NCBI GenBank assembly: GCA_020833645.1
Contig: JAJHRQ010000007.1
Location: forward strand, 1 to 49,368
Source: Thermocrinis sp.
GTDB taxonomy: Bacteria; Aquificota; Aquificia; Aquificales; Aquificaceae
Direction: 5' to 3'
Length of the DNA: 49,368 nt
In this document: positions 1 through 8,861 of the stretch, piece by piece
How positions within the stretch are numbered: position 1 is the stretch's first letter
Layout of the letters: every line of letters starts with the position of its first letter
The notes under the pieces: generated by a model
The model's database searches: none
What the model saw: the letters and a program-made list of their open reading frames with translations, nothing else
Told to the model about the DNA's origin: nothing
Made by a program: the position numbers and the translations under genes

Positions 1-557
1 TAGTTTTTTGTTTGCCAGCTTTCTAAAAGCATAGCCATAAAGGTGAGCCACTTGTCTTTGCTGTTGCTGGGTTCTCTTAACACTTTGGCATAGATAAATT
101 CTCTGTTTCCTGTGGTAATCCTAAGGTGTAGCTGTCCGTTCAAGTCTTCAAACCTTGTTAGCCTGTTTCCTCTGTCTGATTTTGACCCAATGCTTATAAG
201 TGTTCCTTGTCTTAGTTCTCTCCACCGCTTTTTAAGTTTTTCTCTTGCCTTTCCTGAAAGATGATTTTTACAAAGCTTTTCAAAAAGTCTTTTGCCTCCA
301 AATACCACTGGTTTATCGGTAGGATATTGCTTAGCTTTGTATATGGCTGAGTCAATGTATTTTGTTGGCAACTCAGGAAACAGCTTTCTTAATCTTTGGT
401 ATATTTGGGCGTGTGGGTTCTTTGTTTCTTCTTTTTCCAACTCTTTTAGCATATTGTATGCCACACGGATGGCGGAGGATTGATTACGCATAAGCTTTAT
501 GAGTTTTTCTTTGGCTTCTTTTCTCAGTTCAAGCTTGAACTGAATGCTAACAAACAT
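1..557 (-). CDS. IS200/IS605 OrfB (TnpB-like) protein, N-terminal part, cut by window edge
   Basis: Reading from an ATG at 557 towards position 1, the frame stays open for 185 codons and runs off the window. The start (MFVSIQFKLELRKEAKEKL) and the following segment around RNQSSAIRVAYNMLKEL resemble the N-terminal helical region of IS605 OrfB/TnpB proteins, which are RNA-guided nucleases of transposons. A basic stretch (GKAREKLKKRWRELRQG) follows near residues 110-125. The RuvC-like catalytic part and the zinc finger would lie beyond the edge, so activity cannot be judged. No tnpA is visible. The gene is oriented like thiD but separated from it by 34 bp. The TnpB assignment is by pattern; another OrfB-like accessory protein is possible. 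Confidence 0.65.
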   Translation of the reverse strand, partial: MFVSIQFKLELRKEAKEKLIKLMRNQSSAIRVAYNMLKELEKEETKNPHAQIYQRLRKLFPELPTKYIDSAIYKAKQYPTDKPVVFGGKRLFEKLCKNHLSGKAREKLKKRWRELRQGTLISIGSKSDRGNRLTRFEDLNGQLHLRITTGNREFIYAKVLREPSNSKDKWLTFMAMLLESWQTKN

Positions 558-591
558 CAGGGTTAGATTTTAGCTTTAAAACTCTTGTGTG

Positions 592-1401
592 TCAAGGGGT
601 TTGTATTTCGGGATAAAACTGCCACATATGGTTCAAAGGTCCATGCCCTTTGCCAAGGCTCAAAGAGTGTTCTATTGCACCCTGCACATACTCCCTTGCC
701 TTTCTGACCGCCTCTTTTAAATCAAAGCCCTTTGCCAAGTACCCCGCTATGGCAGACGCTAAGGTGCATCCTGTCCCATGGGTGTTTTTGGTGGGCACCC
801 TTTTGTAGCTCAGATACTCAAAGCTTGTCCCATCGTAAAAAACATCCACCAGAATGTCACCCTCCATATGACCGCCCTTTAACAAAACCGCAGAGGGTCC
901 CATAGAATAAATCTCTTTGCAAGCCCTCTCCATATCCTCCAAAGTCTTTATGTCCTTTCCCACAAGGGCGCACGCTTCAGGAATGTTGGGGGTGACTACC
1001 GTTGCCAGAGGAATAAGGAGTCCTTTTAAGGCAACCTCGTCGGAGCTCTTTAGAAGTGGGTCTCCGGACTTGGCTCGCATCACCGGGTCCACCACCAGAT
1101 TTTCAAGTTTAAAATCTCTTACCGCCCTTGCTACCGCCTCTATGATGCCCGCGTGGGAGAGCATGCCCGTTTTTACCGCATCCACTCCTATGTCCTCAAC
1201 CACCACCTTTATTTGGTTATAGACCACCTCCGGTGGCACATCCACCACTCCAAAGACACCTACTGTATTCTGAACTGTGATGGAGGTTACCGCGGACATC
1301 CCATAAACGCCAAGGGCGGTAAAGGTCTTTAGATCCGCCTGAAGCCCAGCACCTCCGCCACTGTCTGAACCCGCTATGGTTAAAGCCCTTGGTATTTTCA
1401 T
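592..1401 (-). CDS. thiD: Hydroxymethylpyrimidine (phosphate) kinase
   Basis: Makes HMP-pyrophosphate for thiamine synthesis by phosphorylating HMP and HMP-P in the cytoplasm. The 269-residue protein starts with the ribokinase-fold signature (ALTIAGSDSGGGAGLQADL, about residues 7-25) and carries the anion-hole/catalytic segment HGTGCTLASAIAGY near residue 207. The length is normal for ThiD. The start is the ATG at 1401, directly divergent from purB with only 27 bp between the two start codons, so the promoters must overlap. The pathway partner thiC lies 44 kb away in this window, so the thiamine genes are dispersed rather than in one operon. Confidence 0.95.
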   Translation of the reverse strand: MKIPRALTIAGSDSGGGAGLQADLKTFTALGVYGMSAVTSITVQNTVGVFGVVDVPPEVVYNQIKVVVEDIGVDAVKTGMLSHAGIIEAVARAVRDFKLENLVVDPVMRAKSGDPLLKSSDEVALKGLLIPLATVVTPNIPEACALVGKDIKTLEDMERACKEIYSMGPSAVLLKGGHMEGDILVDVFYDGTSFEYLSYKRVPTKNTHGTGCTLASAIAGYLAKGFDLKEAVRKAREYVQGAIEHSLSLGKGHGPLNHMWQFYPEIQTP

Positions 1402-1428
1402 AGCCTAGTTCTATAAAATATAAGCACC

Positions 1429-2736
1429 ATGATCGCAAGATATACGAGGGAACCCTTCAAGGAACTTTGGTCGGAAAAGAGGAAGTTTGAGCTTTGGTTA
1501 AAGGTAGAGCTGGCAGTTTGCAAGGCATGGCACAAGAAAGGAAAAATTCCCACCCAAGCCTTGCAGGAGATAGAAAGGAGAGTAAAGGTAGATGAGCGAA
1601 CCCTTGAGAGAATAGAGTACTACGAAAAGGTCTACAAACACGATGTGCTCGCCTTTGTGTCTGCCATTGGAGAGCAAATACCCGAATACTCCCACTACTT
1701 TCACATGGGGCTAACCTCCTCCGATGTGGTGGATACCGCGTTAGCTTTACAGCTGAAGCAAGCCCTCAGCCTTATCATTGAAGATGTGGATAGGCTCTTG
1801 GAAAGGTTAAAAGAACTTGCCCTGAGGGAAAAGGACACCATCATGATGGGTAGGACCCATGGGGTGCATGCGGAACCCATTACCTTGGGGCTGAAGTTTT
1901 TGAGTTGGTATCAGGAGATGAAAAGAAACAGGGATAGGCTTGCGAGGGCTTTGGAAAACATATCCTACGGCAAGCTATCCGGTGCGGTGGGAACATACTC
2001 TAATTTGGACCCAGAGGTAGAAAGGCTCGCCTTGGAGGAGCTTGGGCTAAAGGTGGAGCCTGTTTCCACCCAGATTGTGCCAAGGGACAGGCATGCGGAG
2101 GTTCTGTGGGCTGTTGGTATAACCGCCACATCCTTGGAGAGGTTTGCCACCGAGATCAGACATCTTCAACGCACCGAAGTGGGCGAGCTTCAGGAACCTT
2201 TCACCGAGGGGCAAAGGGGCTCCTCTGCCATGCCACACAAGAAAAACCCTATCCATGCGGAACGGGTGTGTGGATTGGCAAGGCTCATAAGGGGCTATCT
2301 TACCACCGCTTTGGAGAATGTGCCACTGTGGCACGAAAGGGACATATCCCACTCCTCCGCGGAGAGGGTGATCTTGCCGGACGCTACCACCGCCCTTGAT
2401 TACATCCTGAACCTTTTCATCCAAATTTTGGATGGGATGGTGATAGACCGGGAAAGGATGATAAAGAACATGGAGCTTTCCTTTGGGCTCTACGCATCCT
2501 CAAAAGTTCTGGTGCGCCTTATGGAAAAGGGAGTGCCAAGGGACAGGGCTTATGAGATGGTTCAAGCTTGTGCTATGAAAAGCTGGAACCAAAAGAGGGC
2601 TTTTGCGGACGTTCTGGCAGAAGACCAAGCCATAAGAGAATTTCTGTCGGTGGAGGAAATAAGACAGCTCATAGAACCAAAGGGCTTTTTGAAAAACATA
2701 GATGTCATCTATTCAAGAGTTTTTGGGTCAAGCTGA
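1429..2736 (+). CDS. purB: Adenylosuccinate lyase
   Basis: Catalyses two fumarate-releasing steps of purine synthesis: SAICAR to AICAR and adenylosuccinate to AMP. The 435-residue protein has the fumarase/aspartase superfamily signature GSSAMPHKKNP near residue 263, and the HMGLTSSDVVDTALALQ and GRTHGVHAEPITLG blocks that build the active site. It is the short, thermophile-type form. The ATG at 1429 has no clear Shine-Dalgarno sequence. A TATAAA-like element at 1412-1417 lies about 12 bp upstream, which would give an almost leaderless transcript. DUF255 follows after 43 bp on the same strand. Confidence 0.96.
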   Translation: MIARYTREPFKELWSEKRKFELWLKVELAVCKAWHKKGKIPTQALQEIERRVKVDERTLERIEYYEKVYKHDVLAFVSAIGEQIPEYSHYFHMGLTSSDVVDTALALQLKQALSLIIEDVDRLLERLKELALREKDTIMMGRTHGVHAEPITLGLKFLSWYQEMKRNRDRLARALENISYGKLSGAVGTYSNLDPEVERLALEELGLKVEPVSTQIVPRDRHAEVLWAVGITATSLERFATEIRHLQRTEVGELQEPFTEGQRGSSAMPHKKNPIHAERVCGLARLIRGYLTTALENVPLWHERDISHSSAERVILPDATTALDYILNLFIQILDGMVIDRERMIKNMELSFGLYASSKVLVRLMEKGVPRDRAYEMVQACAMKSWNQKRAFADVLAEDQAIREFLSVEEIRQLIEPKGFLKNIDVIYSRVFGSS

Positions 2737-2779
2737 GTTCCCTCATAGAATTTGCTGAAAGAAGGACTATATTAAGGGC

Positions 2780-4726
2780 ATGCAAAAAAACAGGTTAGCG
2801 AACGCAAGAAGTCCTTATCTTAGAAAATCCGCCCATCAGCCGGTAGATTGGTACGAGTGGTCGGAGGAAGCCTTCAAAAAAGCCAAAGAGGAAGATAAAC
2901 CCATCCTTCTTTCTATTGGGGGTGTGTGGTGCCATTGGTGTCATGTGATGGCACACGAGAGCTTTGAAAACGAAGAGATCGCAAAGATCATAAACGAAAA
3001 CTTTGTCGCAATTAAGGTGGACCGGGACGAAAGACCGGATATTGACAGGCGTTATCAGGAGGTGGTTGTGGCCCTCACGGGCTCTGGTGGTTGGCCTCTT
3101 ACAGTGTTTCTCACTCCCGAGGGGGAAGCCTTCTTTGGTGGCACTTACTTTCCGCCCGAGGACCGGTGGGGAAGACCGGGCTTTAAAAGCCTTCTACTGC
3201 GGATTGCCCAACTTTGGAAGGAGGATAGAGAAAAGATTTTAAAATCTGCCAAGCAAATATCCCAAGCCTTGGAGCTTTTCGGCGTACGGTCTTACAAAGA
3301 TCATGTGGGAGAGGAGCTTCTTGACAGGGGCATCAATCACCTTCTTTTGAGTTTAGATTACCAGCACGGAGGGTTGGGGGATGCACCCAAGTTTCACCAC
3401 GCCAAAGCTTGGGAGCTTCTACTTTACAGATACTTCTTCACCCAAAACAAACAGCTTTTAAAGGTGGTGGAGCTCACTCTGAATGCCATGGCGAAGGGGG
3501 GCATCTACGACCACCTGTTGGGTGGTTTTTTCAGATATTCCACAGACCAAAACTGGATCGTCCCTCACTTTGAAAAGATGCTTTACGATAACGCAGAACT
3601 TTTACAGCTTTACTCTATGGCTTATCAAGTTATTCCAAAGCCACTTTACGAGCGCGTTGCCAAAGGCATAGTGGAGTATTACAAAAGGGAGGGCACAGAC
3701 CCAAGGGGAGGTTTTTATGCGTCCCAGGATGCAGACATTGGACTTTTGGACGAGGGTGGATACTACACCTTTTCTTTGGAAGAGCTAAAGGATGTGCTAA
3801 CGCCTGAGGAGTTAAAGGTGGCAAGCTTACACTTTAACATAGGACCAAAGGGAGAGATGCACCACGACCCTACCAAGAACGTGCTCTTTATAGACAAGGA
3901 GGAGGATGAAATATCAAAAATTTTGGGCATGCCCAAGAAAGAAGTCCAATCTCTACTTGAAAGTGCCAAAAGAAAGATGCTCAAATACAGAGAAGAGACA
4001 AGAGAAAAGCCCTTTGTGGATAAAACCATATACAGCGGATGGAATGGGCTTATGTTAGAGGCTATGGTGCAGTATTACAAAACCTTTGGAGACCCATGGG
4101 CAAAGGACTTTTCCGAGCTTACCGCAAAGAGGCTCCTTGAAGAGCTATACAAAGAGGAAGGCTTGGAACACACCCACAGTGTAAAGGGTTTTTCTGAGGA
4201 CTACATATTTTTGGCAAGGGGGATGTTGGCACTCTATGAGATCACACAGGAGAAACAGTGGCTTGAGGTTGCCCTGAAACTCACCAAACAGGCAATAGAA
4301 AAGTTTTGGGACCCGCAAAACTGGGGCTTCTTTGACACAGAAGAACAGGGAGAGGGCTTTTTAAAAGTAAGACTAAAAAACATTGCGGACACACCTACCC
4401 AATCTGCCAACGGCTCCGCACCCTATCTATTGCTACTTCTCGGAAGTATAACCCAAGAGACGGAGCTGATTGACTATGCGGAAAAGAACCTACAAGCCTT
4501 TGCCCGCTTTATCCAAGAGGTGCCCACAGCCTCCGCCTCTTACCTGATAAGCCTTTACGCCTACCTTAAGGGCATATACAAGGTGGAGACCAGAGACTTC
4601 TTTGAACCACTGCTGAAAGCCTTCAGACCCTTTAAGTTTGTCCTCCGCAGGGATGTAGACGGAGTGGTTATCTGCGAAGGAACCGCGTGCAAGGTCTATC
4701 CAGGCATACCCGATTCCTTTTCGTAA
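2780..4726 (+). CDS. DUF255 / SSP411-family thioredoxin-fold protein (YyaL-like)
   Basis: The 648-residue protein belongs to the family with an N-terminal thioredoxin-like domain (about residues 1-165, WCHWCHVM with Cys51 and Cys54) fused to an (alpha/alpha)6-barrel like those of sugar epimerases and glycoside hydrolases. Other family blocks are visible: [53 protein letters not shown] and [10 protein letters not shown]. The biochemical function of the family is not established; a redox or sugar-modifying role is only suggested by the folds. Length is close to family norm. Its 3' end overlaps the convergent rhodanese gene by 31 bp. Confidence 0.9.
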   Translation: MQKNRLANARSPYLRKSAHQPVDWYEWSEEAFKKAKEEDKPILLSIGGVWCHWCHVMAHESFENEEIAKIINENFVAIKVDRDERPDIDRRYQEVVVALTGSGGWPLTVFLTPEGEAFFGGTYFPPEDRWGRPGFKSLLLRIAQLWKEDREKILKSAKQISQALELFGVRSYKDHVGEELLDRGINHLLLSLDYQHGGLGDAPKFHHAKAWELLLYRYFFTQNKQLLKVVELTLNAMAKGGIYDHLLGGFFRYSTDQNWIVPHFEKMLYDNAELLQLYSMAYQVIPKPLYERVAKGIVEYYKREGTDPRGGFYASQDADIGLLDEGGYYTFSLEELKDVLTPEELKVASLHFNIGPKGEMHHDPTKNVLFIDKEEDEISKILGMPKKEVQSLLESAKRKMLKYREETREKPFVDKTIYSGWNGLMLEAMVQYYKTFGDPWAKDFSELTAKRLLEELYKEEGLEHTHSVKGFSEDYIFLARGMLALYEITQEKQWLEVALKLTKQAIEKFWDPQNWGFFDTEEQGEGFLKVRLKNIADTPTQSANGSAPYLLLLLGSITQETELIDYAEKNLQAFARFIQEVPTASASYLISLYAYLKGIYKVETRDFFEPLLKAFRPFKFVLRRDVDGVVICEGTACKVYPGIPDSFS

Positions 4727-5019
4727 GGCCAAGTTAGAATGCCACCCGCCAGATTGTAAGCTTCGTAGCCAAAGTGTCTAAGCAGGTATGTGGCAAAGGC
4801 ACTCCTCTCTCCACTTCTACAGTAGACTATGATCTTTTTATCCTTTGGCAGATTGGCGTAAGCAAACCTGAGCTCATCGAGGGGTATGAGCAGGGAGTTG
4901 GGTATCCTTACCTGCACATGCTCGGGTGGAGTTCTAACATCAAGCAAAAGCACACTGTCCTTTTCTTCCTCCAAAAGCCTCTTTGCCTCTTCTGGTGTTA
5001 ATTCTGGCACTTGAAACAT
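4696..5019 (-). CDS. Single-domain rhodanese-like sulfurtransferase
   Basis: A 107-residue one-domain rhodanese. The active-site loop CRSGERS with Cys67 is intact, preceded by the conserved [11 protein letters not shown] block (about residues 24-34) and followed by [14 protein letters not shown]. Such proteins carry persulfide sulfur in the cytoplasm for sulfur relay or detoxification; in a sulfur-using thermophile either is plausible. It has no signal peptide. The 3' end overlaps the DUF255 gene tail-to-tail, and the gene stands alone with its own upstream region of 31 bp to the bactofilin stop. Confidence 0.9.
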   Translation of the reverse strand: MFQVPELTPEEAKRLLEEEKDSVLLLDVRTPPEHVQVRIPNSLLIPLDELRFAYANLPKDKKIIVYCRSGERSAFATYLLRHFGYEAYNLAGGILTWPYEKESGMPG

Positions 5020-5050
5020 AAGAATACTCTAATATAAAAATCCCAGAATT

Positions 5051-5422
5051 TCAACCCACTTCAGACCCTTCCACCCCCATGCTACACTTTCCGTTATATA
5101 TTGCACCCCTCTCCACAATAAGCTCTTGCACCTGAACGTCTCCATCCACCCTGCCAGAAGCCCTAATCTCAAGGCTCCTTGCCCTTATGTTCCCATGAAC
5201 CTTTCCATAAACCACCACATTTTCAACATCTATGTCCCCCCTTACAGACCCCTTCTCCCCAATTATTAAACCACCATTACCTTGAATATTCCCAATAACT
5301 TCCCCGTCTATTCTGGTAAGCCCCTCTGGTAAGGTTAAGTTTCCCTCAAAAAGGCAACCGGGACCCAAAATAGTGCGCACTTCCTGAGAACTTAACTCCG
5401 TTTCTTTTTTCCTCCCGAGCAT
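5051..5422 (-). CDS. Bactofilin-family cytoskeletal protein
   Basis: Bactofilins polymerise through a right-handed beta-helix and position cell-wall enzymes. From the ATG at 5422 the protein is about 123 residues. It starts MLGRKKETELSS and then shows the DUF583 pattern of short beta rungs with repeated G-x-V/I (LIIGEKGSVRGDIDVENVVV, GKVHGNIRARSLEIRASGRV, DGDVQVQELIVERGAIYNG). A longer frame to 5476 exists, but it would overlap the divergent M23 gene and adds unlike residues, so 5422 is preferred. The divergent neighbour is an M23 peptidase, a common and functionally linked partner of bactofilins. Confidence 0.88.
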   Translation of the reverse strand: MLGRKKETELSSQEVRTILGPGCLFEGNLTLPEGLTRIDGEVIGNIQGNGGLIIGEKGSVRGDIDVENVVVYGKVHGNIRARSLEIRASGRVDGDVQVQELIVERGAIYNGKCSMGVEGSEVG

Positions 5423-5424
5423 GC

Positions 5425-5434
5425 TATAATTATA
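5425..5434. promoter_or_regulatory. Palindromic TATAATTATA element between divergent bactofilin and M23 genes
   Basis: The only sequence between the two divergent start codons (5422 and 5441) contains TATAATTATA, which reads as a good -10 box on both strands. It is 2 bp from the bactofilin ATG and 6 bp from the M23 ATG. There is no room for an ordinary leader or Shine-Dalgarno sequence on either side. Its role as promoter is an inference. Confidence 0.4.
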
Positions 5435-5440
5435 CCCTGA

Positions 5441-6271
5441 ATGAGGGAGTATATAACCATAATAATAGCCAATCATGAGGGAAAACCACCAAAAACTATA
5501 AGAATTCGCAAGAGCTACCTAAAGGCTTTTGGTATTTTCGCTTTAGCTTTTGTAGTGTTTTCTATATTTTCCCATCTTACAAGCCTTAAATTCTTCTTTG
5601 AAAGGCAAGAGATCAAAGCAGAAAAGTACAAGCTTGCCCAAGAAATAAAAACCTTGGCTTCAGAAAAACAAGAGATTGAGAAAGAAAGGGAGTTGCTTAA
5701 CTCAAAGCTGAAAAGTTTGGAGGGTAAGCTTCTTTTGGTGGAGGATTATCTTTCAAAGAGGGGTGTTATAAAGGGCTCTTTGCCGGTGGGTGGTGCAAGC
5801 GCCAATAAGGCGTCCTACGACCTTTCTTATCTTCAGTTTTTGGAAAAGAGGGCAGACTACCTCCACACTTCCATCAGAGGCATACCCTTAGGCTATCCGG
5901 TATATGGCAAGATCACTTCTCACCTTGGCTGGCGGAAAAATCCCTTTGGAAGGGGTTATGAATTCCACTCGGGCATAGATATAGAGGCACCACATGGTAG
6001 TAAAGTTCGCGCTACAGCAGATGGAGTGGTAGAATTTGCTGGTTGGTACGGAGACTACGGAAAGACGGTGATCATAAGACATCCCTCTGGATACCTTACG
6101 CTTTATGGGCACCTTTCCCAGATTGATGTAAAGGAGGGACAAAAGGTAAAAGCTGGTGACGTGGTGGGAAGGGTAGGTTCCACCGGAAGAAGCACAGGAC
6201 CGCACCTACACTATGAAGTGATAAAAGACAACAAACCAATAGACCCATCTAAGTTTTTAGCTTGGGAGTAA
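5441..6271 (+). CDS. M23-family (LytM) peptidoglycan endopeptidase, membrane anchored
   Basis: The 276-residue protein has a membrane segment at about residues 29-45, a coiled coil (about 55-105) and a C-terminal M23 domain. The zinc ligands and catalytic histidines are present: HSGIDIEAPHGSKV, LYGHLSQ and GPHLHYEV, so it should be an active DD-endopeptidase that cuts cross-links in peptidoglycan. The start at 5441 fits family members that begin with a short cytoplasmic tail before the membrane segment. No Shine-Dalgarno sequence is visible. Divergent pairing with a bactofilin suggests joint control of cell shape. Confidence 0.92.
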   Translation: MREYITIIIANHEGKPPKTIRIRKSYLKAFGIFALAFVVFSIFSHLTSLKFFFERQEIKAEKYKLAQEIKTLASEKQEIEKERELLNSKLKSLEGKLLLVEDYLSKRGVIKGSLPVGGASANKASYDLSYLQFLEKRADYLHTSIRGIPLGYPVYGKITSHLGWRKNPFGRGYEFHSGIDIEAPHGSKVRATADGVVEFAGWYGDYGKTVIIRHPSGYLTLYGHLSQIDVKEGQKVKAGDVVGRVGSTGRSTGPHLHYEVIKDNKPIDPSKFLAWE

Positions 6272-6319
6272 GCTAAATACCTAAAAGCCACAGTCTATAA
6301 TCTAATGACATTAATCATA

Positions 6320-6348
6320 TTGACACTGCATTTCAATTTTGCTAAAAT
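6320..6348 (+). promoter_or_regulatory. Sigma70-type promoter for the porin/flavin cluster
   Basis: TTGACA at 6320-6325 is separated by exactly 17 bp from TAAAAT at 6343-6348, a near-consensus housekeeping promoter. Transcription would start near 6355. An AGGAGG ribosome-binding site at 6372-6377 precedes the ATG at 6384, which decides that start over the upstream in-frame ATG at 6354. Confidence 0.7.
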
Positions 6349-6383
6349 AGATAATGAAACTAAATCTCAATAGGAGGTGTGGA

Positions 6384-7375
6384 ATGAAAAAGGTTTTGCT
6401 TCTCTCCGCAGTGTTTTCTTCGTTAGCCCTCGCCCAAAGCACCGAGGAGCGTATCAGACAGCTGGAGGAACAGATAAGAACGCTCCAACAGGAAATCCAG
6501 AGACTAAAGGAGGAGCAAAAGAAAGCGGAGGAGACAAAGCAAGAAACGGAGGCGCTGAAGGAAGAGCTAAGAAAGCTCAGGCTTGAGATTGCGGTCCCAC
6601 AGCTTGAACTGAAGACTTACTCCGGCTTGGGACCTGCCGCCTTCCCAAGTGCAGAAAGACCCTTTCTTGAGCGTCGCATACTGCTCTCCACTTGGGAAGA
6701 GATGGGAGTTACTACAGGTTTTACATTACCAACGGTTTGATGTTAAAGGGTGGCGGTGATTACAATGCATTGGAACCACTAAAAACAGTCAGATAGAGGG
6801 GTGCAAGAGCTGTGGCAGATAGGATAGGCTTTACTGGAAGGGTTGATTACACACTTCCCTATAACCTAAAGGTTGGCTTTTCTTTCTGGACGGGAGATGT
6901 AATGTCTAAGGGCGGTTCAGCTAGCCAGCTTGGACTGAGAAGGGGCACAAAGCTTGGAAGCATGACCATTGTCTCTCCTCACCTTTGGTGGCAGTATGGG
7001 GGTTGGGATGTTAGGTTTGTGGGCGCCTTTGTGGATGTAAATAACGCAAAGAGGACAGGCGATGATCTTGGTAACACCATCCCATCCGAGCAAAGGGGCT
7101 ATTATGTGCAGGTGGCATACGACATATTCAGGCTATTCAAGATAGACGAGCAGGAGCTTTATGTTTTTGGCATCTATGAGGACATTGACGCCCACGCAAA
7201 GGTTCCCCAAGGTTCCGTTAAGCCAGATGGACATAAGCTAAAGGTGTATAATGTGGGTCTATCCTACAAGCCCCATCCCTTGGTGGCTATAAAAACCGAT
7301 TACGCGAGGCTGGACTACAGTCCAAATAAGAAGGATGAAAACGAATACAGGCTAACACTTGGCTTTATGTTTTAA
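6384..7375 (+). pseudogene. Outer-membrane porin gene, broken (internal deletion, frameshift, in-frame TAG)
   Basis: The 5' part encodes a signal peptide (MKKVLLLSAVFSSLALAQ), then a periplasmic coiled coil rich in Glu/Lys/Gln, like trimeric phosphate-selective-type porins of Aquificales. After LKTYSGLGPAA the sequence jumps to SAERPFLERRI, a block that in relatives, as I recall them, lies well inside the barrel, so on the order of 100 or more residues seem missing. The frame then shifts near 6708-6712; the other frame continues with YYRFYITNGLML. It meets a TAG at 6794-6796 (context TVR-stop-RGARAV) and continues as barrel strands to the end LTLGFMF at 7375, whose aromatic C-terminus is typical of outer-membrane proteins. 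Decay or assembly error are both possible. Confidence 0.7.
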
Positions 7376-7395
7376 ATCCTAAGGAGGATGGAAAA

Positions 7396-7938
7396 ATGGC
7401 TAAAAACTACTTTGGCAGGCTCTTGCTCGTGCTTCTCCTCCTCCCCTTTTTTACACAAGCAAAGCAGTTCAAAACTCCAGAAAAAGCCCTGGCGGAAATA
7501 TACCCAAACGCGCAAATAGAGGTTAGAAGTATTGTCCTCTCAAAAGAACAGCAGGAGGAAGTTCAGAGGCTGTTGGGCGTCAAGCTTGACACAAGGCTTG
7601 TATCTTGGTATTTGGTAAGGAGAGGGAAAGAGGTCATAGCCTACGCTTATGTGGATACCCATGTGGTAAGGACAAAGCCGGAGGTGGTTCTATACACTAT
7701 AACTCCAGAGGGAAGGTTGGATGTGGTGGAGGTTCTTGCCTTTCAGGAGCCGTTGGAGTATATGCCCGACGAGGAGTGGCTCAAGGTTTTCAAAGGCAAA
7801 GAGTTGGCTCCGGGCACACTAAGGCACAGAAGGGACATTCCGAACATAACCGGTGCCACCATAACCGCAAGGGCTATATCCGACAACGCCCGCAAGGTTT
7901 TAGCCATCTGGCAGGTCCTCTTTGGGGGTAAAAGATGA
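7396..7938 (+). CDS. Exported FMN-binding-domain protein, probable covalent flavin carrier
   Basis: A 180-residue protein with an N-terminal signal sequence (hydrophobic residues 9-20, ending TQA) and a C-terminal FMN_bind domain. The segment DIPNITGATITARAISDNA (residues 148-166) matches the RnfG/NqrC-like (S/T)GAT motif, in which the last Thr (Thr155) takes FMN covalently from ApbE. ApbE is encoded two genes downstream, which supports this. It probably carries electrons outside the cytoplasmic membrane. It has a good GGAGG site 7 bp before the ATG and overlaps the next gene by 4 bp, so the cluster is co-transcribed with the porin remnant. Confidence 0.85.
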   Translation: MAKNYFGRLLLVLLLLPFFTQAKQFKTPEKALAEIYPNAQIEVRSIVLSKEQQEEVQRLLGVKLDTRLVSWYLVRRGKEVIAYAYVDTHVVRTKPEVVLYTITPEGRLDVVEVLAFQEPLEYMPDEEWLKVFKGKELAPGTLRHRRDIPNITGATITARAISDNARKVLAIWQVLFGGKR

Positions 7939-8861
7939 GATTTTTTATATCCGCCAGACTGAAGGACAACAAGCCTCTTTATTACATGGTTATCCTCTTT
8001 CTCTTTATCAGCCTGGTCTTTTGGTTTAGCTCCTGGTTATACTTTTACAGCAAATATGGTTTTTCTTATGAAACACTATACAAATACTTTTTTCAGGACC
8101 TAGAATCTCCAGAAAGAATATCTTTAGCCCAACTTTCAGAAGACCTGCATATTCAAACCTTCTTAAACGCCTTCTATTTACTTACGATCTTTGCCCTTTT
8201 TATCTTGACATCTCTTCCTTCCTCTGTAAAGGCTTTTATCCTACTCCTGGGCTTCCTTTCCTGTGCATCTTATTTATACTCAGACCTCCTGATCCTCTAC
8301 CTTTCACCTACCTTTGCTTACTTAAAGCTTTTTTCCTTCATAGTCTTTCAGCTTATAAACCTGTTTGTAATTCTTTACACCCTATTAGCCTTATTGACTT
8401 CAGGGGAGGACAAATACACGGATGTAAACTTACTTAAGCTGGTCATATTCTTTTTTTCTTTGTTTTTAATAGGCTTCTTTTTCACAAACCTCTTGGCTTT
8501 CTATTCAAAGATGGGCTTTTCCTTAGGTTCTATAAAGGAGTATTATCTTGGAAACCCGGAGAAGTTCCTAGAGCCTAAAACCTTTGAGGGTATGTTTAAG
8601 GTCTTTTATCCTCACCTTATTTCAATGGCGGTCTTTTCTGTGGCAGTTGGGCATTTTTTGATTTTTGCGGGTTCAAGCCTTAGCGTTCCCTTGGGAATTG
8701 GGCTATTTTTATTTTCATTCCTTGATAACCTTTCGGGTTTTTTGATTAGATTTTTACATCCAGAATTTGTCCTTCTAAAGCTTTTGTCTTTTGTAGCTTT
8801 GCAGAGTATTATCCTATACTCCGCCTTGCTTATGCTAATGAGAAGTAAGCCATGGGCTTGA
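7935..8861 (+). CDS. Polytopic membrane protein with two related four-helix halves
   Basis: I do not recognise the family with certainty. The 308-residue protein is strongly hydrophobic, with about eight predicted membrane segments. It is internally duplicated: FYSKYGFSYETLYKYF near residue 37 matches FYSKMGFSLGSIKEYY near residue 189, each followed by a loop with a conserved acidic/proline pattern and a helix pair beginning FLNAFYLL or FYPHLISM. Histidines (HIQTF, YPHL, GHFL) could bind heme. It sits between a flavin carrier and ApbE with 4- and 10-bp overlaps, so it is probably the membrane partner of the electron-transfer chain. That function is an inference from context. Confidence 0.75.
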   Translation: MRFFISARLKDNKPLYYMVILFLFISLVFWFSSWLYFYSKYGFSYETLYKYFFQDLESPERISLAQLSEDLHIQTFLNAFYLLTIFALFILTSLPSSVKAFILLLGFLSCASYLYSDLLILYLSPTFAYLKLFSFIVFQLINLFVILYTLLALLTSGEDKYTDVNLLKLVIFFFSLFLIGFFFTNLLAFYSKMGFSLGSIKEYYLGNPEKFLEPKTFEGMFKVFYPHLISMAVFSVAVGHFLIFAGSSLSVPLGIGLFLFSFLDNLSGFLIRFLHPEFVLLKLLSFVALQSIILYSALLMLMRSKPWA

